NCBI GenBank assembly: GCA_947494305.1 | Contig: CANLUL010000002.1 | Span: 674,477 to 738,476, forward strand | Length of the DNA: 64,000 bases | Direction: 5' to 3' | DNA from: an uncultured Sphingomonadaceae bacterium | Lineage (GTDB): Bacteria > Pseudomonadota > Alphaproteobacteria > Sphingomonadales > Sphingomonadaceae | Shown: positions 16,390-25,345 of the stretch, piece by piece | Numbering within the stretch: position 1 is the first letter of the stretch | Layout of the letters: every line of letters starts with the position of its first letter | The notes under the pieces: generated by a model | What the model was told of the DNA's origin: nothing | The model's database searches: none | Seen by the model: the letters and a program-made list of their open reading frames with translations, nothing else | Program-made: the position numbers and the translations under genes

Positions 16390-18651
16390 ATGAGAAAACG
16401 CATTACAGTAAGCCACTCAGCAATGGCGGTCGCTTTGGTTCTGGGAGCGATGGTAACTCCTGCTCAATCCGCGAAAGCGCAAGTGGAAGCTTCCGAGAAT
16501 GACGCAGACGGAGCGATTGTTGTGACGGCGCGGCGAAGAGAAGAGAATCTGCTGGACGTCCCAATGGCGGTGTCCGCCTTTTCAGGAGAAACCCTGACAA
16601 ATCGCGGCGTCACCAATATCTCTGAAATTGCGCAGGCAGCACCTAGTGTGACCATCGAACCTTCTCGCGCAACCAACTCCACGTTAACGGCTTTCATTCG
16701 CGGCGTTGGTCAGCAAGATCCATTGGCTGGTTTTGAGCCTGGCGTTGCGATCTACATTGATGATATTTACCTGGCGCGGCCACAGGGTGCACTGCTTGAC
16801 GTTTATGATGTTGAACGAGTGGAGGTTCTTCGGGGTCCGCAGGGATCGCTCTATGGTCGCAATGCGGTTGGTGGCGCGATCAAATATGTGACGCGCCGCC
16901 TGGGGCCCGATCCCGAATTTTCAGGTCGGATATCCTATGGTAGTTATGATCAGATTGATGTTGTTGCGAAGGGCAGCGTTCCGATTGGTGATTCTGTACG
17001 TATTGGTGCTGCTATCGCCTCGCTCAATCGCGATGGTTATGGCACCAACTTCACGACCGGCCAGGATAATTACAACAAGGATTTGATCGCTGTTCGCGGT
17101 TCGCTGGAACTAATGCCGTCCGAAAATATTTTCATCCGGATATCGGGTGATTATACCGACGACGACAGCAATCCAGTCGCTGGATACCGGCCATTCCCAG
17201 GTGCGGTATCAGGGACACCGGTTTTATCAAATTTCTTCAGCACTTTTGCCGGTGCCGCAACCAATCCATCAACAGCCGGTATCAATGGTCAGAATGAAGT
17301 GGAAGCAGGTGGAATAAACGGTCTTCTGGAATGGGAAGCTTCGGATTCGGTTACTCTAAAATCAATTACCGCATGGCGAAAGGACAGGACTTTTTCAGTC
17401 ATCGATTTTGACAGCCTTGCCGTAGACGATTTCGATGCACCGGTCATTTATCGAAACGAGCAATTCAGCCAGGAATTGCAGTTGCTGTATCAAAGCGACA
17501 AACTGAACGGTGTTTTTGGTTTCTATTATCTGGATGCAAAAGCCTCCAATGATTTTGATGTGGTACTGGGACAATTGGGGCGCGCCTTTTTTGGAGCACC
17601 TCTGACGGCTTTTACCGGCGGATCGGTTGACACATCGGCATGGTCCATATTTGGCGACCTGACCTATGATTTCACCGATCAGTTCTCAGCCACTATTGGC
17701 GGGCGCTATACTGAAGACAAAAGAACGGCTGACATCTTCCGTGCCAGCTATTTGGGAACCGGCTCACCCGCATTTGGAAATGCAACTGCCATTCAAACAG
17801 CTGTTACCAGCGACTATGAAGCAAGCCGGACATTCAAAAACTTCTCTCCTCGGGTGTTGGTCAACTATAAGCCCGATGATGACGTCAATCTTTATGCGTC
17901 ATACAGCCGCGGGTTCAAAGCGGGTAGTTTCGATCCCAGGGGTTCCAACTTTTCCTCACCGGAAGTTGTCAACGGATATGAACCGGAAATTCTCGACAGT
18001 TTCGAAGCCGGTGTGAAAACCCGATTTGGTCGATCCTATGTAAATATTGCTGCATTCTACAGCGACTATAAGGATTTGCAGGTCCCCGGTTCGTTGCCGA
18101 TTGATACCGATGGCGACGGCGTGAACGATGATTTTGTTGGCGCCGTGACCAACGCGGGCAAGGCAACGATCAAGGGCATCGAGCTTGAGGCGAATATTGA
18201 GGTCGCTCCCGGGCTAACATTTATCGCCAACGGCAGCTTGCTGGATCCGGAATATAAGCGCTTTATAGTCAACGGTATTGATGTGGCTGACATGCGTCGG
18301 ATCCAGAATACACCTGATTTTCAATCCTTTCTTGGCGTCAATTACAACACCGATTTCATCTGGGGTGGAACAATCAACTTCTTCGGAAGCTGGAGTCACA
18401 AAAGCTCAATCACCCAGTTTGAAACACCGGTCCCGGCAATTGACCAACCGGCCTATGACCTGTTCGATGCTGCGGTAACCTGGACTTCCGACGATGGACA
18501 TTGGACTCTGGCGGTACAGGGTAAAAATCTCAGCAACGAGATTTATCGGACTTCCGGATATAATTTCCCAACTTTGGGATTGGAGAACAATATCACTGTC
18601 TTCCACGGTCCGCCGCGCACAGCTACATTCACCGTCGGCTTCCGTTTCTAG
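16390..18651 (+). CDS. TonB-dependent outer-membrane receptor (first)
   Basis: A 753-residue receptor. The signal peptide ends near AKAQ. A TonB-box-like IVVTARRREENLLDVPMAVS precedes the plug domain (about 45-160, with EVLRGPQGSLYGRNAVGGAIKYVT) and a 22-strand barrel ending in the C-terminal Phe of VGFRF. It should import a substrate across the outer membrane with TonB energy. The ATG at 16390 puts the signal peptide at the N-terminus, with GGGAGGAT upstream. Downstream are an alpha/beta hydrolase (26 bp away) and an MFS transporter. The substrate is therefore probably an ester or lactone hydrolysed inside the cell rather than iron; that is inference. Confidence 0.95.
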   Translation: MRKRITVSHSAMAVALVLGAMVTPAQSAKAQVEASENDADGAIVVTARRREENLLDVPMAVSAFSGETLTNRGVTNISEIAQAAPSVTIEPSRATNSTLTAFIRGVGQQDPLAGFEPGVAIYIDDIYLARPQGALLDVYDVERVEVLRGPQGSLYGRNAVGGAIKYVTRRLGPDPEFSGRISYGSYDQIDVVAKGSVPIGDSVRIGAAIASLNRDGYGTNFTTGQDNYNKDLIAVRGSLELMPSENIFIRISGDYTDDDSNPVAGYRPFPGAVSGTPVLSNFFSTFAGAATNPSTAGINGQNEVEAGGINGLLEWEASDSVTLKSITAWRKDRTFSVIDFDSLAVDDFDAPVIYRNEQFSQELQLLYQSDKLNGVFGFYYLDAKASNDFDVVLGQLGRAFFGAPLTAFTGGSVDTSAWSIFGDLTYDFTDQFSATIGGRYTEDKRTADIFRASYLGTGSPAFGNATAIQTAVTSDYEASRTFKNFSPRVLVNYKPDDDVNLYASYSRGFKAGSFDPRGSNFSSPEVVNGYEPEILDSFEAGVKTRFGRSYVNIAAFYSDYKDLQVPGSLPIDTDGDGVNDDFVGAVTNAGKATIKGIELEANIEVAPGLTFIANGSLLDPEYKRFIVNGIDVADMRRIQNTPDFQSFLGVNYNTDFIWGGTINFFGSWSHKSSITQFETPVPAIDQPAYDLFDAAVTWTSDDGHWTLAVQGKNLSNEIYRTSGYNFPTLGLENNITVFHGPPRTATFTVGFRF

Positions 18652-18677
18652 TCAAGCGATTGAAAAACAGTAATATT

Positions 18678-19535
18678 ATGGCGTTTAAAGACCATTTTTA
18701 TCGGAGCGCCGACAATAGGCTTGATCTCTATGCCCGGATTTATCCGGGCAGCGGGCCAACATTGCTTATGATGCATGGATTGACGCGGAACAGCGCCGAT
18801 TTCGAACCCTTGATAGACGCACTGGATGAAAACTATAATGTGGTTTCTGTCGATCAGCGGGGGCGGGGGCGGTCCGATTATGACCTTGACCCGGCAAACT
18901 ACCTTCCGGATATCTATACGGCAGATATGTTTGCGCTGCTGGACGAGCTGAACATCGACAAAGTTACTGCCATTGGCACGTCGATGGGCGGTCTCATCGC
19001 GATGATCATGGGTGCGGTCCAGAAAGAACGCCTAAGCGGCATCATCATAAACGACATAGGACCAGAAGTTGATCCGGCTGGAATTGCGCGCATCCAATCC
19101 TATGTGGGCAAAACCGACGCCGTTCTAACCTGGGGAGGGGCCGCCGCTGCTTGTCGTGACGTCAATGGCTCTGCGTTCCCCAATTTTGAGGATGCGGATT
19201 GGCTGAAATTTGCTAAGCGGACCTATGTTCAGGAAAATGGTTCCATCCGGCCAGCTTATGATCCAGCCATTGCGAGCAGTATGGAGGGCGATGAACCAGC
19301 CACCGTCCCAACTGATTTATGGCAGATGTGGGATATGCTGACTGACTTGCCCATGTTGCTGATCCGAGGTGCAATAACCGACATTTTGCATCAGAAGACT
19401 GCAGCGAAAATGGAAGATCAACATAGCGGACCGTTCAAGCGTGTCGATGTAGCCCATGTTGGACATGCGCCGATACTCGATGAACCGGAAGCCGTTTCAG
19501 CAATCCAGCATTTTTTGAAACAGCACGCTAGCTGA
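18678..19535 (+). CDS. Alpha/beta hydrolase
   Basis: A 285-residue alpha/beta-hydrolase-fold enzyme. Visible motifs are the oxyanion-hole strand LLMMHGLTRNSADF, the VDQRGRGRSDYD segment, the nucleophile elbow GTSMGG (Ser near residue 105) and a late catalytic His in VAHVGHAPILDEPE. It should cleave an ester, lactone or C-C bond. The ATG at 18678 is preferred over an upstream TTG at 18660. The gene lies between the TonB receptor and the MFS transporter and abuts the latter without a gap, so the three form an uptake and hydrolysis operon. Confidence 0.9.
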   Translation: MAFKDHFYRSADNRLDLYARIYPGSGPTLLMMHGLTRNSADFEPLIDALDENYNVVSVDQRGRGRSDYDLDPANYLPDIYTADMFALLDELNIDKVTAIGTSMGGLIAMIMGAVQKERLSGIIINDIGPEVDPAGIARIQSYVGKTDAVLTWGGAAAACRDVNGSAFPNFEDADWLKFAKRTYVQENGSIRPAYDPAIASSMEGDEPATVPTDLWQMWDMLTDLPMLLIRGAITDILHQKTAAKMEDQHSGPFKRVDVAHVGHAPILDEPEAVSAIQHFLKQHAS

Positions 19536-20837
19536 ATGGTTGATCAAGCATCCACCGCGCGCAAACCCGGCAACCGTAATGTGGTGCTGGCGATGTTGTT
19601 GGTGGTTTATATATTCAACTTTGTTGACCGTCAGATATTGGCGATATTGGCTGGCCCAATTCAGGCAGATCTCCAACTTAGCGACACACAAATGGGGCTT
19701 TTGGGCGGTATCGCCTTTGCGCTGCTCTATTCAACATTGGCTGTTCCACTAGCCTGGATCGCTGACAAGACTAGCCGAAGTTGGGTTATCACTATCTCGC
19801 TCGTACTATGGAGCGGCTTCACAGCAATTTGCGGTCTTGCGCAAAATTTTTGGCAAATCTTCCTGGCACGTCTGGGAGTTGGTATTGGAGAAGCCGGTGG
19901 AATAGCTCCATCCTATGCGCTTATCTCCGAGTATTTCCCAAGTGAGCAAAGAGCACGGGCACTTTCAATATATTCGCTTGGCATCCCCTTGGGGTCCGCT
20001 TTGGGTGTCATGCTTGGCGGTTACATAGCGGCAACTGTTGATTGGCGACTGGCTTTTTTCGTTGTCGGCGTGGCAGGTGTAGTGATTGCGCCTTTGTTCA
20101 AATTCCTGGTGCATGATCCAGCTCGCAATAGCGTTGTGATGGCGGAAGCTCCTCTTGACGAACCTGAACAAGTGCCGACCGAACCAGAGCTGAAATTTAC
20201 GGAAACCGCCGGAACGCTCGCCAGGAAAAGTTCATTCTGGTTGCTCGCCCTTGGTGCTGCTTCCAGTTCCATGTTGGGGTACGGGATTGGATTTTGGCTT
20301 CCCAGTTTGTTGCAGCGCAGCTTCGGCCTCAGCCTGGTGGAAACGTCGCAATTTTTCGGAGGAGTTCTGCTAATCGGCGGCGTTGCGGGCGTGTTGGGCG
20401 GCGGCTGGCTTGGCGATCGCCTCGGGAAGTCCAACCGGTCCGCTTACGGCTATATTCCCGCAGCAGCTTTTTTACTGGCCATACCCTTATTCGTCACTGG
20501 TATCATGACAACTTCTGTCACCTATGCTTTCCTTCTCTTCCTCATCCCGCAAGCACTGGCTTATGTCTGGATTGGCCCGGTATTGTCAGCTGTACAGCAT
20601 CTGGTTACCGCGGAATCCCGTGCGACCGCTTCTGCGCTTTTCCTGTTGATCAACAATCTGATTGGCCTGGGCGGCGGGATTTATTTTCTTGGCGCGCTGT
20701 CTGATTTTTTACAGCCAATCTATGGTGATGAATCGTTACGATATTCGATGAGCTATGCCATGATTTTTTACGTGATCGCAGCAATACTAATGGCGTTTGC
20801 TGGGCGTTCTCTTCCAAAAAACTGGGTTGAGGATTGA
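19536..20837 (+). CDS. MFS transporter (spinster-like)
   Basis: A 433-residue major-facilitator transporter with 12 predicted helices in two six-helix halves and a central charged loop near residue 195-225. The TM1 signature FNFVDRQILAIL followed by LSDTQMGLLGGIAFALLYS is typical of the spinster-like MFS group common in sphingomonad catabolic clusters. The ATG follows the hydrolase stop directly (TGA then ATG), so it is translationally coupled. It probably moves the compound or its hydrolysis product across the inner membrane. The gene ends 40 bp from the convergent DUF4329 gene. Confidence 0.93.
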   Translation: MVDQASTARKPGNRNVVLAMLLVVYIFNFVDRQILAILAGPIQADLQLSDTQMGLLGGIAFALLYSTLAVPLAWIADKTSRSWVITISLVLWSGFTAICGLAQNFWQIFLARLGVGIGEAGGIAPSYALISEYFPSEQRARALSIYSLGIPLGSALGVMLGGYIAATVDWRLAFFVVGVAGVVIAPLFKFLVHDPARNSVVMAEAPLDEPEQVPTEPELKFTETAGTLARKSSFWLLALGAASSSMLGYGIGFWLPSLLQRSFGLSLVETSQFFGGVLLIGGVAGVLGGGWLGDRLGKSNRSAYGYIPAAAFLLAIPLFVTGIMTTSVTYAFLLFLIPQALAYVWIGPVLSAVQHLVTAESRATASALFLLINNLIGLGGGIYFLGALSDFLQPIYGDESLRYSMSYAMIFYVIAAILMAFAGRSLPKNWVED

Positions 20838-20877
20838 ACGTTTGACGAACAATGTAACGGCGAATAACCTCCGCTCT

Positions 20878-21468
20878 TCACTCGACATCCCGATCACGTT
20901 CACGCAACTCGTCTAGACTGTAAGTTGTCTCAAGCGGGATATCGTCAAACGGTTCGTATCGCGGATCTTGGATCAAACAGAAACTGCCGCAAATCATCCG
21001 GGTTTCACTTAGTGCGGCGTCATTATACCAAAGCCGCCCGCCCGGTGTTGCAATATAGCCATCTATCCCTTCCGCAACATCCGCTTCCAGATCAATGGTT
21101 GACGGGCGCTCGCTATCATAGCCGTCGGAGAAGGCCGCATGGGTATGATAGGAAGCCAATATTGCTATATCGGAATCAGGCTCCTCGGGCTGGCAACCAT
21201 CTTCCTCACCACGCACAGCCTCTGTTGCTACGTAATCACCCTCATTGTCTAACCCAATGAAGCCGCAATATTCGCGATCTTGCTTAAAAGAGATTTCTTG
21301 AAGGTTATTGAGAACCGATTTTGCAAACGTGACTTCTGCATCGGTTCTAGGTTGGGCACGTTCAAACTGCGGCTCCAGTAACCAGTCGCAACCGGAAAGG
21401 ACGAGTACACTCAACAATGTGAGAGCGACATATCGATGTCGATGTACTTGCAATTCCTTCCCTGTCAT
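20878..21468 (-). CDS. DUF4329 domain-containing lipoprotein
   Basis: A 196-residue protein with a lipoprotein signal (lipobox LSGC at about residues 24-27) and a DUF4329 domain. It shows the JAB-like YHTHAAFSDGYDSERPS with two His and a Ser/Asp set, followed by GYIATPGGRLW. The family resembles JAMM peptidases and is often found at the C-terminus of polymorphic toxins and deamidases; here it stands alone behind a lipid anchor. Two further Cys pairs suggest a periplasmic disulfide-bonded fold. It is a single-gene unit convergent with the MFS gene. Confidence 0.8.
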   Translation of the reverse strand: MTGKELQVHRHRYVALTLLSVLVLSGCDWLLEPQFERAQPRTDAEVTFAKSVLNNLQEISFKQDREYCGFIGLDNEGDYVATEAVRGEEDGCQPEEPDSDIAILASYHTHAAFSDGYDSERPSTIDLEADVAEGIDGYIATPGGRLWYNDAALSETRMICGSFCLIQDPRYEPFDDIPLETTYSLDELRERDRDVE

Positions 21469-21646
21469 CGCTCAATCATATCCAAGATACGCCCCTTCCT
21501 TTCAAGTAGCTTCCTGAATGTCTCTAAAGGTCCCTATAAGACGGTAGAAAAACACAGCAGATTAAGTTGACTTTCCTGCATTGCGGCGGTTGAGAGGCTG
21601 GCTTATCTGTGGTGTTGCCGCAAAATAATGACTTAAGGAAGTTTAC

Positions 21647-22498
21647 ATGTGTCCAGCACCCGTAAGTGAAGGTGATGATCGCGGATATCTTATCCCAATT
21701 GGCGGCGGTGAAGAAAAAGAACTCGATCCGGTTATTCTTCGCCGGTTTGTAGAGCTGTCGGGCGGGAATGACGCCAATATAGTGATCATTCCAACGGCGT
21801 CGCAGCTGGATGATACCGGGCCGCGCTATGAAAAAATATTTCGAGGACTCGGCGCCTCTCAAACCAGCTCAATTCCTATTGCCAGCCGGAAAGACTGCAA
21901 CAACCCGGAATTTGCCGACCGTTGTGAAAATGCCAGCGGGATATTCATTACCGGTGGCAATCAGCTGCGGCTGAGCGCAATTTTGGGGGGATCGGATGTA
22001 GCGCAAACAATCAGGCGCGTGAATGCCCGCGGCGTTCCTGTCGCTGGCACATCCGCTGGCGCTTCCATCATGTCCGAACATATGATGGCTGGCGGTGAAC
22101 CGGATTCCAGTCCTTCCGAAGGAGGCGCCGTGCTGGCGCCTGGATTGGGCCTGACCAATGCAGCGGTTATCGACCAGCATTTTTCCGAGCGCAATCGTCT
22201 TGGACGCCTGCTTTCGGCCATCGCTCTCAATCCTTTCTTGCTTGGCATGGGCATTGACGAAGATACTGCTGCCTTCATTGACAATCATGGTGTATTGGAA
22301 GTTATCGGAAGCGGCACAATAACGATCGTGGATGGCGGCGATATGGTATATTGCTCCGCCCATGCGGCACAGCGGGATCAAGGCTTGGGGATGCTAGGAT
22401 TAAAAATGGATATTCTGCACGAAGGCTGTCATTATGATCTGACTATGCGGGAAGCATTCCCGCCAACTGGAGACACCGACAATGTTTGCAGTATATAA
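21647..22498 (+). CDS. cphB: Cyanophycinase
   Basis: A 283-residue S51-family serine peptidase that cuts cyanophycin (poly-Asp with Arg side chains) into beta-Asp-Arg dipeptides. The nucleophile lies in AGTSAGAS (Ser136). Other family parts are the N-terminal IPIGGGEEKE, ITGGNQLRL and the late DQHFSERNRLGRLL. The start has AAGGAAGTTTAC upstream. No signal peptide is visible, so it acts in the cytoplasm on intracellular granules. It is the first gene of a three-gene operon with two synthetase-type genes, so synthesis and turnover are encoded together. Confidence 0.94.
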   Translation: MCPAPVSEGDDRGYLIPIGGGEEKELDPVILRRFVELSGGNDANIVIIPTASQLDDTGPRYEKIFRGLGASQTSSIPIASRKDCNNPEFADRCENASGIFITGGNQLRLSAILGGSDVAQTIRRVNARGVPVAGTSAGASIMSEHMMAGGEPDSSPSEGGAVLAPGLGLTNAAVIDQHFSERNRLGRLLSAIALNPFLLGMGIDEDTAAFIDNHGVLEVIGSGTITIVDGGDMVYCSAHAAQRDQGLGMLGLKMDILHEGCHYDLTMREAFPPTGDTDNVCSI

Positions 22499-22534
22499 GG
22501 GCAAATAATACCGACCGGCAAAAGGGGACCCGTT

Positions 22535-25333
22535 GTGAAGATTTTGAAAACAAATATTTATGTCGGTCCAAACCAATATGCGAAATTTCGCGTTATCCGT
22601 CATGTCCTGGATATTGGTATCCTGGAAGACTGGCCATCAGCAAAGCTGGGTACGGAGTTTATCGACGGATTACTGGCGGCGCTACCCGGACTCAATGATC
22701 ATGGTTGTTCCTATCGTACACCCGGCGGTTTTGTTCGGCGTTTGCGCGAAGATGAAGGCACCTGGATCGCCCATATTACCGAGCATGTCGCCCTGGAACT
22801 GCAATGTGTGGCTGGCAATGAAGTCAGTTTTGGCCGCACGCGTTCCGCCGGTGAGACCGGTCATTATAATATGGTCTACGCCTATATTCACCGTGATGTA
22901 GGGATCGCCGCCTGTGAATTGGCGATCAAGCTGTTGATTCATCTGATGCCCAAAGAGGTACAGGATCAACTTGACTATGAACTCGACGAGGACTGGAATT
23001 GGGACGATGAGCTGCACAGCTTTATCAAACGCGCCCAGCGCCATGCTTTTGGTCCCAGCACCGCATCTTTGGTTGCGGCGGCCGAAGAACGCGGCGTTCC
23101 CTGGTTGCGTCTCAATAAATATAGCCTGGTGCAATTTGGCCACGGCAAGCATCAGCAGCGCATTCAGGCCACAATCACCAGCGAGACCAAACATATCGCA
23201 GTGGAAATTAGCTGCGACAAGGAGGATACGCATAATTTGCTCAACGATTTGGGTCTTCCGGTACCGCAGCAATATATGGTCTATAGCGCGCGTGAGGCTG
23301 TTAGAGGTGCACGGCGAATTGGGTATCCAGTGGTGCTGAAACCGCTCAATGCCAATCATGGCCGCGGTGTTTCGATCAATCTCAGCAGCAAGGAAGAAGT
23401 AGCCACCGCTTTTGATGTTGCTCAAGAGCAAGGCACCAGCCGCGCCGTACTAGTAGAAAGTTACATTACTGGCTTCGATCATCGGATGCTGGTGGTTGGC
23501 AATGAATTGGTCGCGGTGGCCAAACGGGTACCCGGCCATGTGGTTGGCGATGGTAAAAAGAATATCGGTGAGCTGATTGATCAGGTGAATGAGGACCCTC
23601 GCCGCGGTGTTGGGCACGAAAAAGTACTGACCCAGTTGGAACTGGATAATCAGGCGAGGCGGCTGATGGACAATGCCGGTTACAACAAAGGAACCGTGCT
23701 CGAAGAAGGCGAGATATTTTACCTCCGGGACACCGCCAATCTGTCAACCGGCGGGACCGCAATTGATCTCACCGATGTTGTCCACCCTGACAATCGCGAA
23801 ATGGCGGTTCGAGCGATAATGGCGGTTGGATTGGACGTCGGCGGTGTGGATTTTCTCACCGATGATATCTCGCAAAGCTACAAAGACATTGGCGGCGCCA
23901 TTGTTGAAGTGAACGCGGCACCCGGTTTCCGGATGCACGTTGCCCCCAGCGAAGGCGAGCCTCGCGATGTGGCGGGTAAAGTGATCGATATGTTGTTCCC
24001 GGTGGAAACACCGAGCCGTATTCCGATTGCAGCGATTACCGGCACCAACGGAAAAACCACCACATCACGCATGCTTGCGCATATCATGAAGACATGTGGC
24101 AAGACAGTTGGCCTGACCACCACAGACGGGATTTATGTCGACGGCAAACAGACCGTGAAAGGCGACACCACCGGCCCAAAATCGGCACAAATGGTCTTGC
24201 GCGATCCTTCGGTAGATTTTGCCGTCATGGAGACCGCGCGTGGCGGACTGGTGCGCAGTGGTCTGGGCTATGACAGCACCAATGTCTCAGCCTGTCTGAA
24301 CGTTTCGTCCGATCATCTCGGTCTTGGTGGTATCGATACACTGGAGCAACTGGCCGAAATCAAACGGATTGTTGTCGAAGCCGCGACCGATACAGTCGTG
24401 CTCAACGCCGATGACAAAAACTGCCTGCTGATGGCCGACTATTGCGACGCAGATCACATATTCTATGTCACAATGGATCACAATCATCCGCTGGTGAAAC
24501 AGCATATTGATGCCGGCGGCAAGGCGGCGGTGCTCGAAAAAGCCATGAACGGCGACATGATCACCATCTATGACAATTGCACACATATCTCGCTGATCTG
24601 GACGCACCTGATCCCTGCGACGATTGAGGGTAAGGCGACCCATAATGTGCAAAATGCGATGTTCGCCGCGGCTATGGCCTATAGTTTTGGGCAGGATATT
24701 GACCAGATACGATTGGGATTAAAAACCTTTAACACCACCTTCTCGCAAGCGCCGGGTCGGATGAACGTCTTTGATGAACTGCCATTCCGGGTCATTCTTG
24801 ATTATGCCCACAACGCCGCAGCCTTTTCCGAGCTTACCAAGCTGGTCGACAAGCTCGATGGCCACGAGCGTAAAATTATCGCCGTCGCCTGTCCTGGCGA
24901 TCGCCGCGATGAAGATATCGCGGAGTCGGCCACCATATTAGCCGGTCACTATGATCACTATGTTTTGAAAGCAGATGATAATCGGCGTGGGCGCGAAGAT
25001 GATGAAGTCCCGCAATTGATGAAAAAGCATCTGCTCGAACATGGTATTTCCGAAGATGCGATCACGATCATTCCCGATGAGCAGACGGCTATTCAGCACA
25101 CGCTGGAAATGGGACAGGAAAAGGACCTGCTGGTGATTATTGGCGACAATGTGGCACGATCCTGGAAACAGATTGTGCATTTCGGCGATGGCATTGAAAA
25201 AGACAAAGCGGCCAGCAGCGAAGAACCGGCAATATCTATGAACTATGAAGATCTGGTCGACGAAGACCAGTCCTTGATCAGCGATGATCGCGGGGTTCGT
25301 GTGGCCAAAGAAGTCGATGAGGATGGCGATTGA
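22535..25333 (+). CDS. cphA: Cyanophycin synthetase
   Basis: A 932-residue enzyme that polymerises Asp and Arg into cyanophycin with ATP. Three parts are visible: an N-terminal domain (1 to about 160), an ATP-grasp domain (about 215-470, with GYPVVLKPLNANHGRGVSI) that adds Asp, and a Mur-ligase-like domain (from about 490, P-loop TGTNGKTTT near residue 502, ETARGGLVRSGLG) that adds Arg. Full length compares with the usual 870-930. The start is GTG at 22535 with AAAGGGGACC upstream. It has an acidic C-terminal tail. It follows cphB by 36 bp and precedes the second synthetase by 12 bp. Confidence 0.96.
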   Translation: MKILKTNIYVGPNQYAKFRVIRHVLDIGILEDWPSAKLGTEFIDGLLAALPGLNDHGCSYRTPGGFVRRLREDEGTWIAHITEHVALELQCVAGNEVSFGRTRSAGETGHYNMVYAYIHRDVGIAACELAIKLLIHLMPKEVQDQLDYELDEDWNWDDELHSFIKRAQRHAFGPSTASLVAAAEERGVPWLRLNKYSLVQFGHGKHQQRIQATITSETKHIAVEISCDKEDTHNLLNDLGLPVPQQYMVYSAREAVRGARRIGYPVVLKPLNANHGRGVSINLSSKEEVATAFDVAQEQGTSRAVLVESYITGFDHRMLVVGNELVAVAKRVPGHVVGDGKKNIGELIDQVNEDPRRGVGHEKVLTQLELDNQARRLMDNAGYNKGTVLEEGEIFYLRDTANLSTGGTAIDLTDVVHPDNREMAVRAIMAVGLDVGGVDFLTDDISQSYKDIGGAIVEVNAAPGFRMHVAPSEGEPRDVAGKVIDMLFPVETPSRIPIAAITGTNGKTTTSRMLAHIMKTCGKTVGLTTTDGIYVDGKQTVKGDTTGPKSAQMVLRDPSVDFAVMETARGGLVRSGLGYDSTNVSACLNVSSDHLGLGGIDTLEQLAEIKRIVVEAATDTVVLNADDKNCLLMADYCDADHIFYVTMDHNHPLVKQHIDAGGKAAVLEKAMNGDMITIYDNCTHISLIWTHLIPATIEGKATHNVQNAMFAAAMAYSFGQDIDQIRLGLKTFNTTFSQAPGRMNVFDELPFRVILDYAHNAAAFSELTKLVDKLDGHERKIIAVACPGDRRDEDIAESATILAGHYDHYVLKADDNRRGREDDEVPQLMKKHLLEHGISEDAITIIPDEQTAIQHTLEMGQEKDLLVIIGDNVARSWKQIVHFGDGIEKDKAASSEEPAISMNYEDLVDEDQSLISDDRGVRVAKEVDEDGD

Positions 25334-25345
25334 GGGAACGCAGCC

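Noticed and set aside
16390..18651. Siderophore receptor
   Set aside because: No iron or siderophore genes are near; a hydrolase and MFS transporter follow, which points to carbon substrate uptake.
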